Below are positions 1 through 11,003 of a DNA stretch of 64,000 nt, piece by piece (position 1 is the first letter of the stretch; every line of letters begins with the position of its first letter). The DNA is from Paraphysomonas bandaiensis (lineage: Eukaryota > Chrysophyceae), in the NCBI GenBank assembly GCA_965644295.1, contig CBFFRP010000065.1:124001-188000 (forward strand), read 5' to 3'. The position numbers and the translations under genes are program-made. Under the pieces are notes generated by a model. It searched no databases. It saw nothing but the letters and a program-made list of their open reading frames with translations, and had not been told where the DNA came from.

Positions 1-500
1 GTGACACATCTAGTATACAGCGGAAGCTACTGTACTGGAATCGATTTCTGTGGCGAGTCGGCGCCTGTTCGTGTATATTTCTTGCCGTAACGGGATCAAT
101 ACCATTGACACTGAATTCCTTTCTACATGGGACAGTAGCTTTCTTCATGTTTCTTTCGCAGATACTACATTTAGTTCTATTTCATTACAAGTTAGCAAAG
201 CCACTAGTTACAGATCATCGTGTGTTGCTGCTTCAAAGAGTCGCTATATTCTTGAGCCTTCCGTTTGTGATATCCGTGTATATAATAGCTGGGGTGGTAC
301 TAATGATGTGCTCAGAGTACAGATGTCGTAGTTTTGTTGTCAATGTTCATGTTGCGTTGGAGTATGTGGTGACCATCGCGCTCGCAGCATACGTACATTC
401 GTGGAGAAATGACTTGAGTAGGATGTCATGGGCAGCAATGTTGGACGCATCTATCAGCAATGGTCCTATATTGCTCACCCATGGCTCAGATCACGCCTAG
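1..500 (+). CDS. Frag1/DRAM/Sfk1-family membrane protein (PGAP2-like), C-terminal part
   Basis: The frame is open from base 3 to the stop at 498-500, so this is the last ~165 residues of a gene that begins outside the window. It shows four hydrophobic helices, near residues 20-35, 40-60, 75-100 and 115-135, separated by short polar loops. The pattern GTVAFFMFLSQILHLVLFHY followed by a late ALEYVVTIALAAYVHS helix resembles the Frag1/DRAM family, whose members include PGAP2, a Golgi protein of GPI-anchor lipid remodelling. That assignment rests on helix order and the ALEY motif only. It could be another small polytopic protein. It converges on mS34. Confidence 0.5.
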   Translation, partial: DTSSIQRKLLYWNRFLWRVGACSCIFLAVTGSIPLTLNSFLHGTVAFFMFLSQILHLVLFHYKLAKPLVTDHRVLLLQRVAIFLSLPFVISVYIIAGVVLMMCSEYRCRSFVVNVHVALEYVVTIALAAYVHSWRNDLSRMSWAAMLDASISNGPILLTHGSDHA

Positions 501-941
501 TTTTTCTGTGTGGTATTGATAGCAATATTTCGGACATTGAATTCTAGGTTTGGTGATTTTCTAAATAATTGTAGTTGTATAATTAAGTCTGTGAGAAAAA
601 GTATATAAGTATAGGCATTAGCGTTAAATTAATGTCAATTTATTATTTATTTCAATATGTATTAGCGATACTTGCTGTGTTATTATTATTATTATTATTA
701 ATACTGCTTCTGTTAGAGCTCTATGGTGATTACACATTACACACACTTCTCTTTGATTGCAAACTTATGTGTGTTATCAACTATATGATACCAAAAATAC
801 CATTGTCGGCGAGAATTAGTTCCAGCAAATCTTCGTGCCTACCTAATCTAAGCTATGCTTTGTGCTCCGACTACATGATATTTTTGGGAATAGTGACAAA
901 TTTACTCGATGCATTAAATTAATTTCATTATTAATCGACGA
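501..941. other. Intergenic, convergent 3' ends
   Basis: AT-rich spacer between two convergent genes. It holds a short TTA microsatellite at about 676-697, which creates a spurious poly-leucine reading frame. I see no gene here. Confidence 0.6.
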
Positions 942-1426
942 TCACGTAGAATTGTTCTGCTTTTCCGCTGCTTCAGCTTTTGGATTCACCCACGTTCCGT
1001 TCTCCTCAAACCACTTATTAGCATCGCTGATAATATCGTCCACATCTGTTGGTTTTCCTTTGAATTTACTGTAGTTTGGTACGTCCACGAGTTTCCACTC
1101 ATGTTTTCGCGCAGAGTGAATTCTGCGATCACGGGGCTGGGGGCGCCCTCTCCACACTAGGCGTCCCCATACCTTTCCATGATCTTGATCCTTGGATAAT
1201 TCCACCCTAGTAGAATATGAGACACACATACACATTGTGAGAAAGGAGTACCCACCTTCGCAAAATCCAATACGTTTCAGGAAAGTGGTAAATGTCCCGC
1301 GTCACTTTGCATCCCATACCAAAATACCTCATTCCATTGACTACCTGAAACCATAATAGTAAACGCTACCGTTATAAGTGAGAGCTCTCGTTATGGTACC
1401 TTAAACAAACTTTTAACCTCCGACAT
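942..1426 (-). CDS. MRPS34: Mitochondrial ribosomal protein mS34 (MRPS34)
   Basis: Small-subunit mitochondrial ribosomal protein. Three exons: 1426-1400, 1344-1256 and 1206-942, with introns of 55 and 49 nt, giving 126 residues. Joining them yields YFGMGCKVTRD, then ETYWILRRVELSKDQDHGKV, then WKLVDVP. This matches the conserved mS34 core (FGxGxxVTR, YWxxxRVxxxxxDHGKxWGxLxxxG, then a W-R/K-LV motif). The animal protein is about 218 residues, so this copy is reduced to the core with a very short N-terminus (MSEVKSLFK). No targeting peptide is obvious. The ATG at 1426 is the first in-frame start; the upstream region is shared with the divergent SDR gene. Confidence 0.85.
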
Positions 1427-1864
1427 CTGAAGAAATGTTTCAAGATATAAGTCACGAGGAATAATGCACTAAATTTGAGATGATATATCAATCCTGTATG
1501 TTAACAGGACGGTCCAGCAAATATTACGCTGGTAAGTTTATTTACAAGGAGTTATGAATTGCTGCTGGCTGCTGGCTGCTGGCTGTGTGATGCTATCACG
1601 TCAATAGGGAGTCAGATGAACACATACTGCTGTAATGTACACTCTACTATACACTACTGTATCCGTCCACCGGTGAGTGTGTGTGGTGTGCTGTATACGG
1701 ATGGTAGATGGTAGGTATACATGGGTGTATGTTGAGATGACTGGCATATGGGGAGTGCTATATTCTGTGTATACAGTGCTGTATACAGTGCTGTATATCT
1801 CCATATCATGATCATATATGCTACTTGCATATCGCGTTAGTCGCATGAAGCAGTAGCAAGAACG
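1427..1864. other. Divergent promoter region with simple repeats
   Basis: Spacer between mS34 and the SDR gene. It has four tandem CTGCTGG-like units near 1560-1586 and a dense run of GTATAC/CTGTATA palindromes at 1630-1800, which gives a spurious minus-strand reading frame. TACTGCTGTA sits at 1625-1634 (see the motif finding). Confidence 0.5.
1625..1634. promoter_or_regulatory. TACTGCTGTA upstream motif
   Basis: Exact TACTGCTGTA about 235 bp before the SDR start codon. The same decamer or its reverse complement recurs upstream of several other genes here. Role inferred. Confidence 0.3.
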
Positions 1865-2865
1865 ATGCGGTATAGCAGTGTCATAGCTCTCCTGATATCA
1901 GGAATTCTGTCGGTGAGTGTCTCATGTGCTGGGGTTTGCAGCAAGGGGTCCATTGCAGTGTTTGGTGGAACAGGAAAGTTAGGCAGCGAATGTGTGTTTC
2001 AAGCGCTCAAAGAGGGCAATAAAGTGTCAGTTTTGGCCAAAGATCGGAATCGGATGACTATTCCACCTGGATCTGGAGGATCTCTGGCTGGAAATAAGTT
2101 GGAGGATTCTTTATTAACTGTGTATGAAGGATCCGTAACCGACGAGAATGCTGTTAATAATGTGTTCGAAGGAAACGATATTTCCGGCGTGATCATAGGT
2201 ATGCTGTGCAAATCATGTTGATATCATTTAATTGGTTGGTACAGCTCTTGGTGGACGCAGCAAAAATGTTGGTACATCAATGCTAACAGATGGCACTAAG
2301 AACATCATTAATTCAATGAATAGATTTGGTGTACGTCGTGTGGCAGTTGTTACATCTATAGGTTGTGGTGATAGTGAACGTAAGGCCCCTCTTTTTTTTC
2401 GGGCACTTATGTATACTGTTATGCGGAAGACTATGAAAGACAAGAATAACCAGGAAGGCCTTTTTCTGCGACCAGACGGCCCTGGTCATGAGCTAGAGTG
2501 AGAAAATGCACGTTTACTCTGCGTATTCACACCATTCATTCTATACAGGTATGTTATAGCAAGGCCAGGAGGGTTGGGAGTTGGCCCTCCTACTGGTGTA
2601 GTGAATGCGAACTTGGAAGCTAATGGGGCGGGTGGTGAAGGGGGTTCTATTCACAGAGCAGACCTTGCAAAGTTTCTTCTACGGGCTGTGGACAATACTG
2701 TTACAGATTTTCCTTACCTCCGTAAAACACCAGGTATAGTACGCTTTATTACCATATTTAGGCATACATTGATGTAGATCTCATTGTGCAGGGATTTCAT
2801 CCTTTAAAGGTACTGGCTGGAAGAAAGAAAAGTCTGCTGATTTTGATGCACCTACTGAAGTCTAG
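1865..2865 (+). CDS. NAD(P)-binding atypical SDR with signal peptide
   Basis: Predicted oxidoreductase of the NAD(P)-binding Rossmann fold (NmrA/flavin-reductase-like, atypical short-chain dehydrogenase). Four exons: 1865-2198, 2245-2497, 2549-2733 and 2792-2865, giving 281 residues. Residues 1-22 form a hydrophobic leader ending near SCAG, a likely signal peptide. The nucleotide-binding motif VFGGTGKLG follows at about residues 30-38, then GVIIALGGRSKN and RRVAVVTSIGCGD at the ends of later strands, and VIARPGGLGVGPP downstream. The leader implies entry to the ER, the secretory route or a compartment reached through it. No transit peptide follows the leader. The substrate cannot be told. Start chosen because the leader runs straight into the Rossmann fold. 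Confidence 0.8.
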
Positions 2866-3731
2866 TGTCTAATGGTTGCAAATCTTGTTGAACAGCGATT
2901 TGTATTGTGCGTTATGCTGGACTTTATGTAATTTCTTTGACATTGCATTCTCCTGTTTTATCCAAGTCGTGATAGTGCAATATAGTTGCAGTTTTGTAGA
3001 TCTGAACGTGCACTCTGCCTTAGTAAAATTGTAAAATATATGATTATCAAAGTACCGCGCTCTCGGTAATATATTACTAAGCTGATGATGTCGCTTATTT
3101 TTTGGTGCACGTTGTTATACATCATCACATATGATGTTACTACGAATGATTCGTTCTATTGAACAGTGAACAGCACAATAGTTTCTGTAGTAGTGAATGT
3201 CAGATTATTTGTAATAGGCAATAGGCATGTAAGAGTCAGAACTAATGATTGTTCTGGTATATCTGCGTACATTTCTTCCATGTCTGTTAACCAGAAAGAG
3301 CCTGAGCACTTACAAGTGTAGCCATAGCTGTATAGTATAACTCTCGTTGTTGTAATCCCTAGACCCTAGATAGTAGGTAGAGCTTTAAGAGGTACTACAT
3401 TTTACATTTCACTTGTTGTCTATTTCTTCGATTAGGTACATCAGCTGACTTAGTTTGATATTGGATACAATGTCACTGGAAACTTACGTAGTCAACGGTT
3501 CATGCAAGTTTAAGTAGTGTACGAACTAATTTCACAAAATAAGAATAGTTTCTCAAGTGCACCGGCATTTTTATATTATTTTACACAGCTACAACATGCA
3601 CTGGAGCAGAAACATTTCTACTCGGTAACTCAAACTCATAGTTACACCCAGGGCACATTACTATTCGGTAGAAAATCATATGGTATGCGGTATAGCCTGT
3701 GCATAATAGGGTATGTAGACTTCTCCATACT
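2866..3731. other. Convergent intergenic region
   Basis: 3' flanks of the SDR and PABPN1 genes. No coding signal seen. A ~40-nt segment at about 3193-3232 (GTGAATGTC..GATTA..AATAGGC) resembles the edge of the repeat near 37305-37336, so an old repeat scrap may lie here. Confidence 0.4.
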
Positions 3732-4532
3732 TTAATAGTATGAGCTGTAATAGCCTCTCCCACCGGACCGTCCTCCTCTGATGTATCCTCCGCGTCCCCG
3801 ACCTCGCCCTCTAGGTGGTCCTCGACCTCGCCCACGGCCTCGTCCCCCACGACCACGACCTCCTCTGATAGGCACATTGTGTCTCTTAGGAAGAACCTGT
3901 AAATCAATAGATAATAAGCACGGTTGTTGTATATGTGGATGTCCTGCACCTTGATCTGTCGGCCTAGGAATGTGGAGTCATCTAACCGCAATGCATTCTC
4001 AACAGAAGCTTTGTCGTAGAATTCGACGTAAGCAAAACTGATATAACGCAAGGAATACTTACAACACTTTGGAAATTCTGCATCGGACTTACCCTTTTGC
4101 ATGGCCAGTAAATTTGTCGCAAAGTATGGTAACTCTTTTAATTGTTCCACACGGCGCAAAATGCCCACGTAACTCATCCGTTGTAGCTTCGTAGTCAACT
4201 TGGCCGACATAGCTGCAATAACAGAATGAAATAAATAATAAGCTGTCAATAGAGAAGTATTACACTGAGTTTTCATCAATGCCATCCGCAGCGGTGTTGA
4301 TTTGTTTTTCTACTTGCTGCTGCAGTTTAGTTAACTTCTCCTGCTCCTCTTCCATTTCTTGCACACGTCTTTTCATTTCTTCGAATTCAGGATCAACCTC
4401 TTCGTTCATTTGCTCCTCATCTCCTACTTCTTCTTCTTCTTCTCCGTACAGTTCGTCATCATTCAACTGCTCCTGATCACCTTCAGTGCCTTGATTCCGT
4501 TCTTCTTCTACCTCTTTTCCACTATCAGCCAT
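3732..4532 (-). CDS. PABPN1: Nuclear poly(A)-binding protein (PABPN1/PABP2)
   Basis: Binds growing poly(A) tails in the nucleus and supports processive polyadenylation. Four exons: 4532-4264, 4212-4093, 4037-3950 and 3896-3732, with introns of 51, 55 and 53 nt, giving 213 residues. Order of parts: an acidic N-terminus, a coiled coil ([17 protein letters not shown]) at about 50-80, one RRM at about 89-165 with RNP2 VYVGQV and RNP1 KGFAYVEF, then [11 protein letters not shown] and an RGG-rich tail ending [10 protein letters not shown]. This is the complete family architecture. The start MADSGKEV is preferred over an upstream non-ATG extension. It shares a 409-bp divergent upstream region with ATP synthase gamma. 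Confidence 0.93.
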
Positions 4533-4941
4533 TATTTGTAACACTTGTCAATAACACTTTCACCACTAAACTAACTGTAGAGTATTATGCAAGTAAGTTA
4601 CTATGACAGATGACAGGCCTATAGAGCAGCGACACATAGTCGTATATCGCCATACTCTGCATGCTGAAGGAGTCTGTTTGTTCCAATATACCACTACACC
4701 CCCGTATAATCGAACTCTAGAATACCAGAATACTGAAAATACAATCCATGTCATAACACTCTCACTGAAAGTGTCTGTTCAAGATATTAATTTGATGAAG
4801 CCTTCATCATCTATTGGCAAAAACAACAGTTCGACATCGCTTGCAACATGTTGGGAGTGTGTGTAGTGGTTTAATAGTAAACAAGTGCAGGGCATTGCGA
4901 ATTATATTAGTTCCTGTGCTATATTTCGAATTGCTGGCAGC
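4533..4941. other. Divergent promoter region
   Basis: Spacer between PABPN1 (-) and ATP synthase gamma (+). Open frames of 62 and 87 codons cross it on both strands but have no family features, so I read it as promoter and 5' leader sequence. Confidence 0.5.
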
Positions 4942-5945
4942 ATGATTGGTACCATGAGGCTAGCTTCATCTGGACGGGCGGCATTCAGAGCCGCTCCTTC
5001 TCGTGGAATGGCAACTGAGAAGCAATGTGAGCTCTGCAATATGACCTTCATATAATCATATATTGATTTGTTGTTGCAGTAAAAACGAGAATGTTGGGTA
5101 CTCAGAATATTGCGAAAATTACGAAGTCAATGAAGATGGTTTCCGCTGCTAAGCTTCGTGGTGATCAGACAAGGTTGAACGCCGGCAGACCATTTGCGGT
5201 GAGGAGTGATATGGATCTTGTGTCTTTGTCTTAACATGTTTTGTAGAAATGGGCTAGCCGTATTACTGGAGAGGACAAGGAGCTGGAAGATTTGGACGTC
5301 AGCGACTTTCCTCAGAACAACCTCATCATTGCGATGTATACTGACAAAGGTCTTTGCGGTGGCGTGAATACTATTATGTCTCGTATGATCAAGCAGGCCT
5401 GTGCCAAGCTCACTGCTGCTGGAAAGTCATACGAATTGGTTGTTCTTGGTGAGAAGGGCAAATCTCAGCTCCGCCGTCAGTTTGGCGACAAGATTGCTGT
5501 TGCAGTTACCGAAAGAGTGATGCCATACAACTTCGAGCTCGCCACAGCTCTCGCTCAGGATACTCTAGACAAGGACTACGAGGGCGTGCACATAGTATAC
5601 AATAAATTCAAGTCAGCTATTGCGTACGTACCTTCCGTCAAGTGCATCACTCCTTTGCTGGACAACAACCACGAGTCGCTCAATGGCTACTCTATGGTCC
5701 CCAAGAAGCATCCCGAGACTCTGCTCAACCTGTACGAGTACACTCTGGCCACTCACATTTACCACTCCCTGCTTGAGAATGCCACTTCTGAGCAGTCCTC
5801 ACGTATGCAGGCCATGGAGAATGCCTCGAAGAATGCTACCGAGATGATCGAGAAGTTGAACCTGCAGTACAACAGAGCCCGCCAGGCCCGCATCACCACC
5901 GAGCTCATCGAAATTATATCTGGTGCCTCTGCTTTGGAGGGATAA
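4942..5945 (+). CDS. ATP5F1C: Mitochondrial F1 ATP synthase subunit gamma
   Basis: Central rotor shaft of mitochondrial F1-ATPase. Exons 4942-5026, 5080-5198 and 5247-5945, with introns of 53 and 48 nt, give 300 residues, normal for the family. Residues 1-25 (MIGTMRLASSGRAAFRAAPS) look like a mitochondrial presequence. The N-terminal helix carries NIAKITKSMKMVSAAKLR. The fold core has TDKGLCGGVN, and the C-terminal helix NRARQARITTELIEIISGA, which inserts into the alpha3beta3 ring, is intact. The second exon junction restores FAKWASRITGE. No oddity seen. Confidence 0.96.
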
Positions 5946-8132
5946 GTGTGTGAGTGGTCATGTAGTTATGGTGCATTGTACTGGTTTGGAGTATACTGAT
6001 TTTCTCGTGATTTTTTGCTCTGTGCAAACGGATGCATATGGTTGCGAGTATGAATACTAGCATTGTACCTAAGTAATAATTAAGCATTCAGTACCCAGTG
6101 TGTATCATGTTCAGTTTGAGTAAATCTGTATCGTTTCATACACATGTCTTACTACAGGCTAATGTAAGTGACTGCTGTGACACTAAGGAGGCATATCATT
6201 TCATGTTTGTCCAAATATACTTTTGTATGCGTATTCCTACTGAGCAAGTACTACGTACTACCAATGGTTTGTAGTTTATAGCACATCAGGAATCTTAAAA
6301 CTTCGTATATAATACATAATACTATATAACCAAGATATAATTTGTAACAGCTGTTGTGTAGTATGCCCATTGCATATCTATCTATCCCAATGAGCTCAAT
6401 CCTACATAGTTATGGACGTATGGATATGGATGGAAGGATTGTGTCCGCTGTCCGTAAATACTTTGTTACTTAATATCTGCTTGCACTATTCCACAAACTA
6501 CAACTTGTCAAGTTATGACACAATTGAATGATTTACTAAGTTAACTGGACGTTTATTTACTCATTAATCAAGTTAAGATGAGGGAAGATTATAATAAATA
6601 TAATAACCCTAATATATCATGTTATCTCTACTACCACTCATTTCTAGTACGATCTTACATCGTCACTATCTTCTCATATGGTCTATTCAGTTCTCATTAC
6701 TTCTCATAATACAGTTAACCACAACTGTATGCTCCAGTAACCGTCATAATTACAATATCTTAGAATTACAGCTTTCAATTGCTCCAACAGCAGAACTCAA
6801 CACAACTTATTATTACTATTACCACATCAATTTCACTTTACAACGTATATATCTACTACGTATACAACACGTGGTGCAAGGTATATTTCAAAAGACTCTG
6901 ACCGCTTTATAAGAAAAGTAATATTGTTCAACAGAAGATTGTCGATGTCAGTAAGAATTCGTTTACCATAAACATAAGCAACTCGCTCACTTATTCAGAT
7001 AATTCTAGTCAAATAGAAAGAACAAGTACTGGCTTTATTGTCGACAAATATTATTAAAACGCGTAGTATTAGTATTAGTGGACATGTTTTACATCACGAA
7101 CACATACCAGATTACATAATGAAACTAATTAGGCTCATGGTTGACTTTATAGACTGCTATAAATGTAGAATTAATTTGCAAGAATCCCAGTCATATATGC
7201 AATGTAGTCGGAGAATGATAAGATATCTAATATAAGCCAACGCACATAGGATATTGATCTGATTATTACGAAAACGAGCAAAACAATAATGATCGAATTA
7301 GTTCACATATGTATTATTGTCGTGAAATCGCCGTGAGGCAATTGTACTTTATATTCAAGAGGGGATTTTTTATCCCTAACACCAACAATCATGAACGAAA
7401 TAGAAATTATTTAAACAATGGATGTGACGCGCACTCTATGCACAATATGGAAGAATACATGTACAAAATGATGTATAATGGTGTTGTACGTTAGACTACA
7501 ATTCTACAATTGTTCATATCCATAAGGTACGACCTATATGCACTCTTTCACCAGTTATCCTGATCATTATGTGCATTGAGCAGAGGCGACAATCATGAGT
7601 GAGGAGATCTTTCGGTTGTTGCTGTGAGATGGCTGTGCGAGTTTTGTTAGATTCAGTTCCCGCGGAATCCAGAATAACCTCGATTTTTAGGTATATCTTC
7701 GGTGTTTTTGGTAACTTACTGTACGTGAAAACACTTGTCAGCTATTCATGTATTGGTGTCCTATCTCAATTTTAGGTCCAAAAAAACGACATTGTATTGA
7801 AGTTTCTATCTTCTATATCGCTCTACACTGCATCTATCTACCATACAGCAGTACAACAGTATATACTGTACTGCGAATATAGTATAGAAACTCGTCGAAG
7901 TTGTGGAGATGAAGGACGATGATAGGCTCTACATATACACTTCCAATCATGCCTATGATTCGATGAGAGTGCTATAGAGGTTCATATAGAGCACACACAT
8001 ACATACATATATATATAGGGTCGTATTGGTGGTACATACACACACTGTGATATAAACGTCGATTGATCTGCATATAAACCATGCCCTCAGCTCATATATA
8101 AGTGACATATAAGTGATACTGTTGTGCTATCT
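5946..8132. other. Long intergenic stretch, no clear gene
   Basis: About 2.2 kb, AT-rich. Frames of 60-97 codons near 6619, 7038 and 7309 have low-complexity composition and no family features. A short ATG frame at 7628-7690 (MAVRVLLDSVPAESRITSI) ends at a good donor (AG|GTATAT) but I find no partner exon. The last 300 bp contain GTATAC-type palindromes and TACAGCAGTA at 7844-7853. Confidence 0.45.
7844..7853. promoter_or_regulatory. TACAGCAGTA upstream motif
   Basis: Reverse complement of TACTGCTGTA, about 280 bp before the RNF5/RNF185-like start codon, inside a palindrome-rich tract. Role inferred. Confidence 0.3.
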
Positions 8133-9093
8133 ATGGATATACCTGTATCTGAATCTACAGCTAATAACGAACGGTCTCATCAGTCTGATAGAAGCCGAGA
8201 GGGTTCATGTCCTTCTACAGCCTCTCGACCCGCCGGACCTGATAACCCTGATGCAGATGATTCACGATTCGTTTGTAATATTTGTTTGGATCCTGTGAGG
8301 GACTCTATAGTCACTGTATGCGGTCACTTATACTGGTGCGTATATATGTATATGATGTAAGCCATACCCTCATATCAACTCACATCTATATGATGTATGC
8401 AGCTGGCCGTGTCTATATAGGGTACGTCCAGTAATATATATCTGCCATTCGTTTGTTTGATTGCATGTTAGTGGCTCAATATTGGTCATACTACTTGCCC
8501 AGTGTGCAAGGCTGGCGTTAGCCGTGAAAACGTGATTCCGCTCTACATTCGTGGCTCTGAGGAAGACCCCAGGTACATTGTTGCCGTATTTTTTTATCTT
8601 TTGATGACGATATGCGTAGGCTGAAGAGTACCCCTGAGGTCCCGAATCGGCCTCATGCTCAGCGACCTGCTCCCGGTCCGTCTGTTCCACCACAGGTGCA
8701 TTCCCTTCCCATTACAAAGTACACTTGTTCACTCATTGCATTAGGGTGGACCTATTCCACCTGGGGCCATGGCTGGACAATTTGGTGGCATACAGTTTTT
8801 TGCCGGATTCGGCTTCTTCCCATCCTTATTCGGTCTACAGTTTGTAAGTATGGAGATCCTGTATTTCTAGCCATCTCACTCGTGCATAGCAAAATTTCGC
8901 TCCACCACCACCGCACGCACAGAGGCAGCATCAACAGGCGGGGCGAGGTAGGCCCTGAAATTTCAATGACTGTACTAATGTTTTCTTGTTCTATGTTTCA
9001 GCTCTTACCCAGGAGGAAATTCAACAAAACTTTATATCAAGGTTTTTAGTGATGCTGGGAACTTTTGTGATAATATGCCTTATTTTATTCTGA
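8133..9093 (+). CDS. RNF185: RNF5/RNF185-like ER membrane RING E3 ubiquitin ligase
   Basis: E3 ligase of ER-associated degradation. Seven exons: 8133-8335, 8403-8421, 8472-8572, 8620-8695, 8745-8843, 8890-8947 and 9002-9093, giving 215 residues. An acidic, serine-rich N-terminus is followed by a RING-HC at residues 48-86: C48, C51, C63, H65, C68, C71, C83, C86, in [24 protein letters not shown] and [13 protein letters not shown] follows, as in human RNF185/RNF5. Then come a proline-rich linker, a Phe/Gly-rich hydrophobic patch ([13 protein letters not shown]) and a C-terminal helix [13 protein letters not shown] serving as tail anchor. Exon 2 is only 19 nt and encodes part of the RING. Confidence 0.92.
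8403..8421 (+). other. 19-nt micro-exon in the RING domain
   Basis: Flanked by a 67-nt and a 50-nt intron, this exon supplies the last base of Cys68 and W-P-C-L-Y-R. Without it the RING lacks its sixth ligand and the frame is lost, so its inclusion is required. Confidence 0.85.
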
Positions 9094-9449
9094 CCTGTAA
9101 GCCATTGTCATTCCACTTGTATTTAATAGTCTATTGCACGTCATATATTGAAGTACTATCAAATTAAAGATGAAATTTTTTCATGGTTTCATACTAATAA
9201 GAATTTGGTTTTATTATTAGCTCATACTTGCTGACATATACGAGGTCTAGGGAATGCTATCTTAGAAAGGAACTCGGAATAGTATCCTTTTTGTGAATAT
9301 CAGGGCCGTAAAACAAACAAAAGGGAATATGCTTAATCAATATTTAGCGGTTGCTGCAATTAATTGGCAGTTATTGCACTTATTTGATAGCAGCACGTAC
9401 TTTTCTACTTCAGACACCATTGGCAGCTGCACACCAGCTAAACGGTCGC
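9094..9449. other. Intergenic, 3' flank of the RING E3 gene
   Basis: AT-rich, no gene seen. It leads into repeat sequence at about 9450. Confidence 0.5.
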
Positions 9450-9895
9450 TTAGTTCCATAGTTTGGATTCATGCGCAAAAGCATATGTATTTCTTCCCTC
9501 AACAAAGTCGGACTCGCACCTTTTCGTGGTGTTCTGGGGGATAAGTACCGGAGAGATTCTCTCTGGGAAACTAACGTGAGCCGCAAACATAGTCAGCAGA
9601 TATTCTTCTGCCCACTCATAGCCGAATGCTTGTGTGGTACAAGGGACAAGGGACACCAATAAGTGTCACTTGTGTAGACGTCTGTGGGCCCTGACGAATA
9701 AACAGGCATCCGGGAATGGGCCCACCTCAAGGGCATCCGGGACAGGGCCCACCTGAAGGGTAACCGGGGTATTGGGCTGCCTGCTGAAGTCAAGCATTCG
9801 GGATGTTCACCTTAAGTACTCAGAGCGAAAGTAGTCGCACCTTGGTACTTGCGGCGACGCAAAAGCAGCTTCCGTAGCGTTAAATAGTAGGATAA
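9450..9895 (-). mobile_element. Retroelement remnant, copy A of a dispersed repeat
   Basis: Read on the minus strand, this segment aligns with 37372-37675 and partly with 59085-59262 and 61846-61885. The minus frame at 9659-9450 encodes EWAEEYLLTMFAAHVSFPER and IPQNTTKRCESDFVEG. The second motif recurs as PQNTTKGCEPDYV near 61850, so a decayed coding part of a transposable element is likely. Upstream in element orientation are two tandem units of AGGTGGGCCC..CCCGGATGCC (about 9702-9760) and the block CTACTATTTAACGCTA (reverse complement, 9873-9895), which recurs in the other copies. No intact protein remains. Confidence 0.65.
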
Positions 9896-11003
9896 AAAAG
9901 TGTGTACTGATTAGTTACAGGTAGAGGTCTAGCATTCATCTAGCTACTAAGTTGGTGCAGGTTTTTAACGCCTATTGCTAATAATAAGATTTGCAATATG
10001 TATTTCTTGGTGCCTAGGTGTAATAATTCGTGCAAGTCATTCAGCCTTTCAATCATAGCGGTAAATAAATGCCCATGATTTAAGCGGCGATACAGTATTG
10101 TATTATCTAAGTGAGACATACATCGATGTTTATATCCAGCTGCTATGCCAGGTTGCGCTTGTCGCCGTTATCGTTGATTATAAATCGCCGGAGTTATATT
10201 TTTCGGTACTACGGGTATATTGCTGTTTATTTCCACCTTAAATATTCATAACTCCTTTCTCAAATGCTACACTTTATGAACAAGTGCTACAACATCAGCT
10301 AACTAGCGTGCAATAACTGGGAAGCGATTTATTGAACGATACTTGCACTTTTTGCCTTATAGAAGAAGGTGTTATGACTCCTCCAGCTCTTCTTACGTCC
10401 AACTTATACACTGCAGTCAACGGCGCCCCGAAAGTCTACAGATTCTACGTCTCTACCTTACGCCATCCAACTTACCCTGGAAACATTATCCTCCCATCTA
10501 CATAACTCTGACCCTCCCTTAAGCTTCGCGTACCCCTGATTAACCGCACCTTGACACCGAAGGACTATACGTCAGTGGGCATCTCCCAGACACATACTCG
10601 AAGAGAAAAAGTGGTTGCACCTTGGTGCTTGCGGTGACGTTAAATAGTAGGATATCATATTTAATCTCCAGCTAGTTAAAATTGTCATGCTAAATTAATC
10701 CTAACACTTAAACGGCTATTGCAAATAAGAGGACCTTCACTACTACTACTTACTAAAACTTTTAAACTCTTGCACACAGACACTTCAGAGATAAGCCCAT
10801 TTAATATTGGGTTGCAACAAATGTCACCTTTACATAAATAAATCCAGACTTAGTATAATACAGCTAGTTAACTTGAACTCACACTGGATCCTTCGTGGGA
10901 TATTAATATAAGACGCCCCCCAAAACGCTGAATAATAAAGTATAACATAATGTATATTATTTGAGGACAACTACATGCATTTGCCAGAACCTTAGGTTCG
11001 AAC
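9896..11003. other. Repeat-derived, non-coding
   Basis: No intact gene. A further copy of the repeat block lies at about 10597-10655 (TTGCACCTTGGTGCTTGCGG, then GTTAAATAGTAGGATA), in the same direction as the block at 9820-9895. The motif CTATTGCTAATAATAAGA at about 9972 and CTATTGCAAATAAGA near 10714 also repeat each other. Confidence 0.5.

Noticed and set aside
632-922. Leucine-rich 96-codon plus-strand frame
   Set aside because: Driven by a TTA microsatellite; no family features and it overlaps the 3' flank of two convergent genes.
1601-1846. 81-codon minus frame in the mS34/SDR spacer
   Set aside because: Composed of GTATAC/CTGTATA simple sequence; best read as promoter DNA.
4603-4866. 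87-codon plus frame between PABPN1 and ATP synthase gamma
   Set aside because: Lies in a short divergent promoter, has no domain and no splice partner.
7628-7690. Possible first exon (MAVRVLLDSV...) with a good donor
   Set aside because: No downstream exon that keeps a sensible protein could be found.
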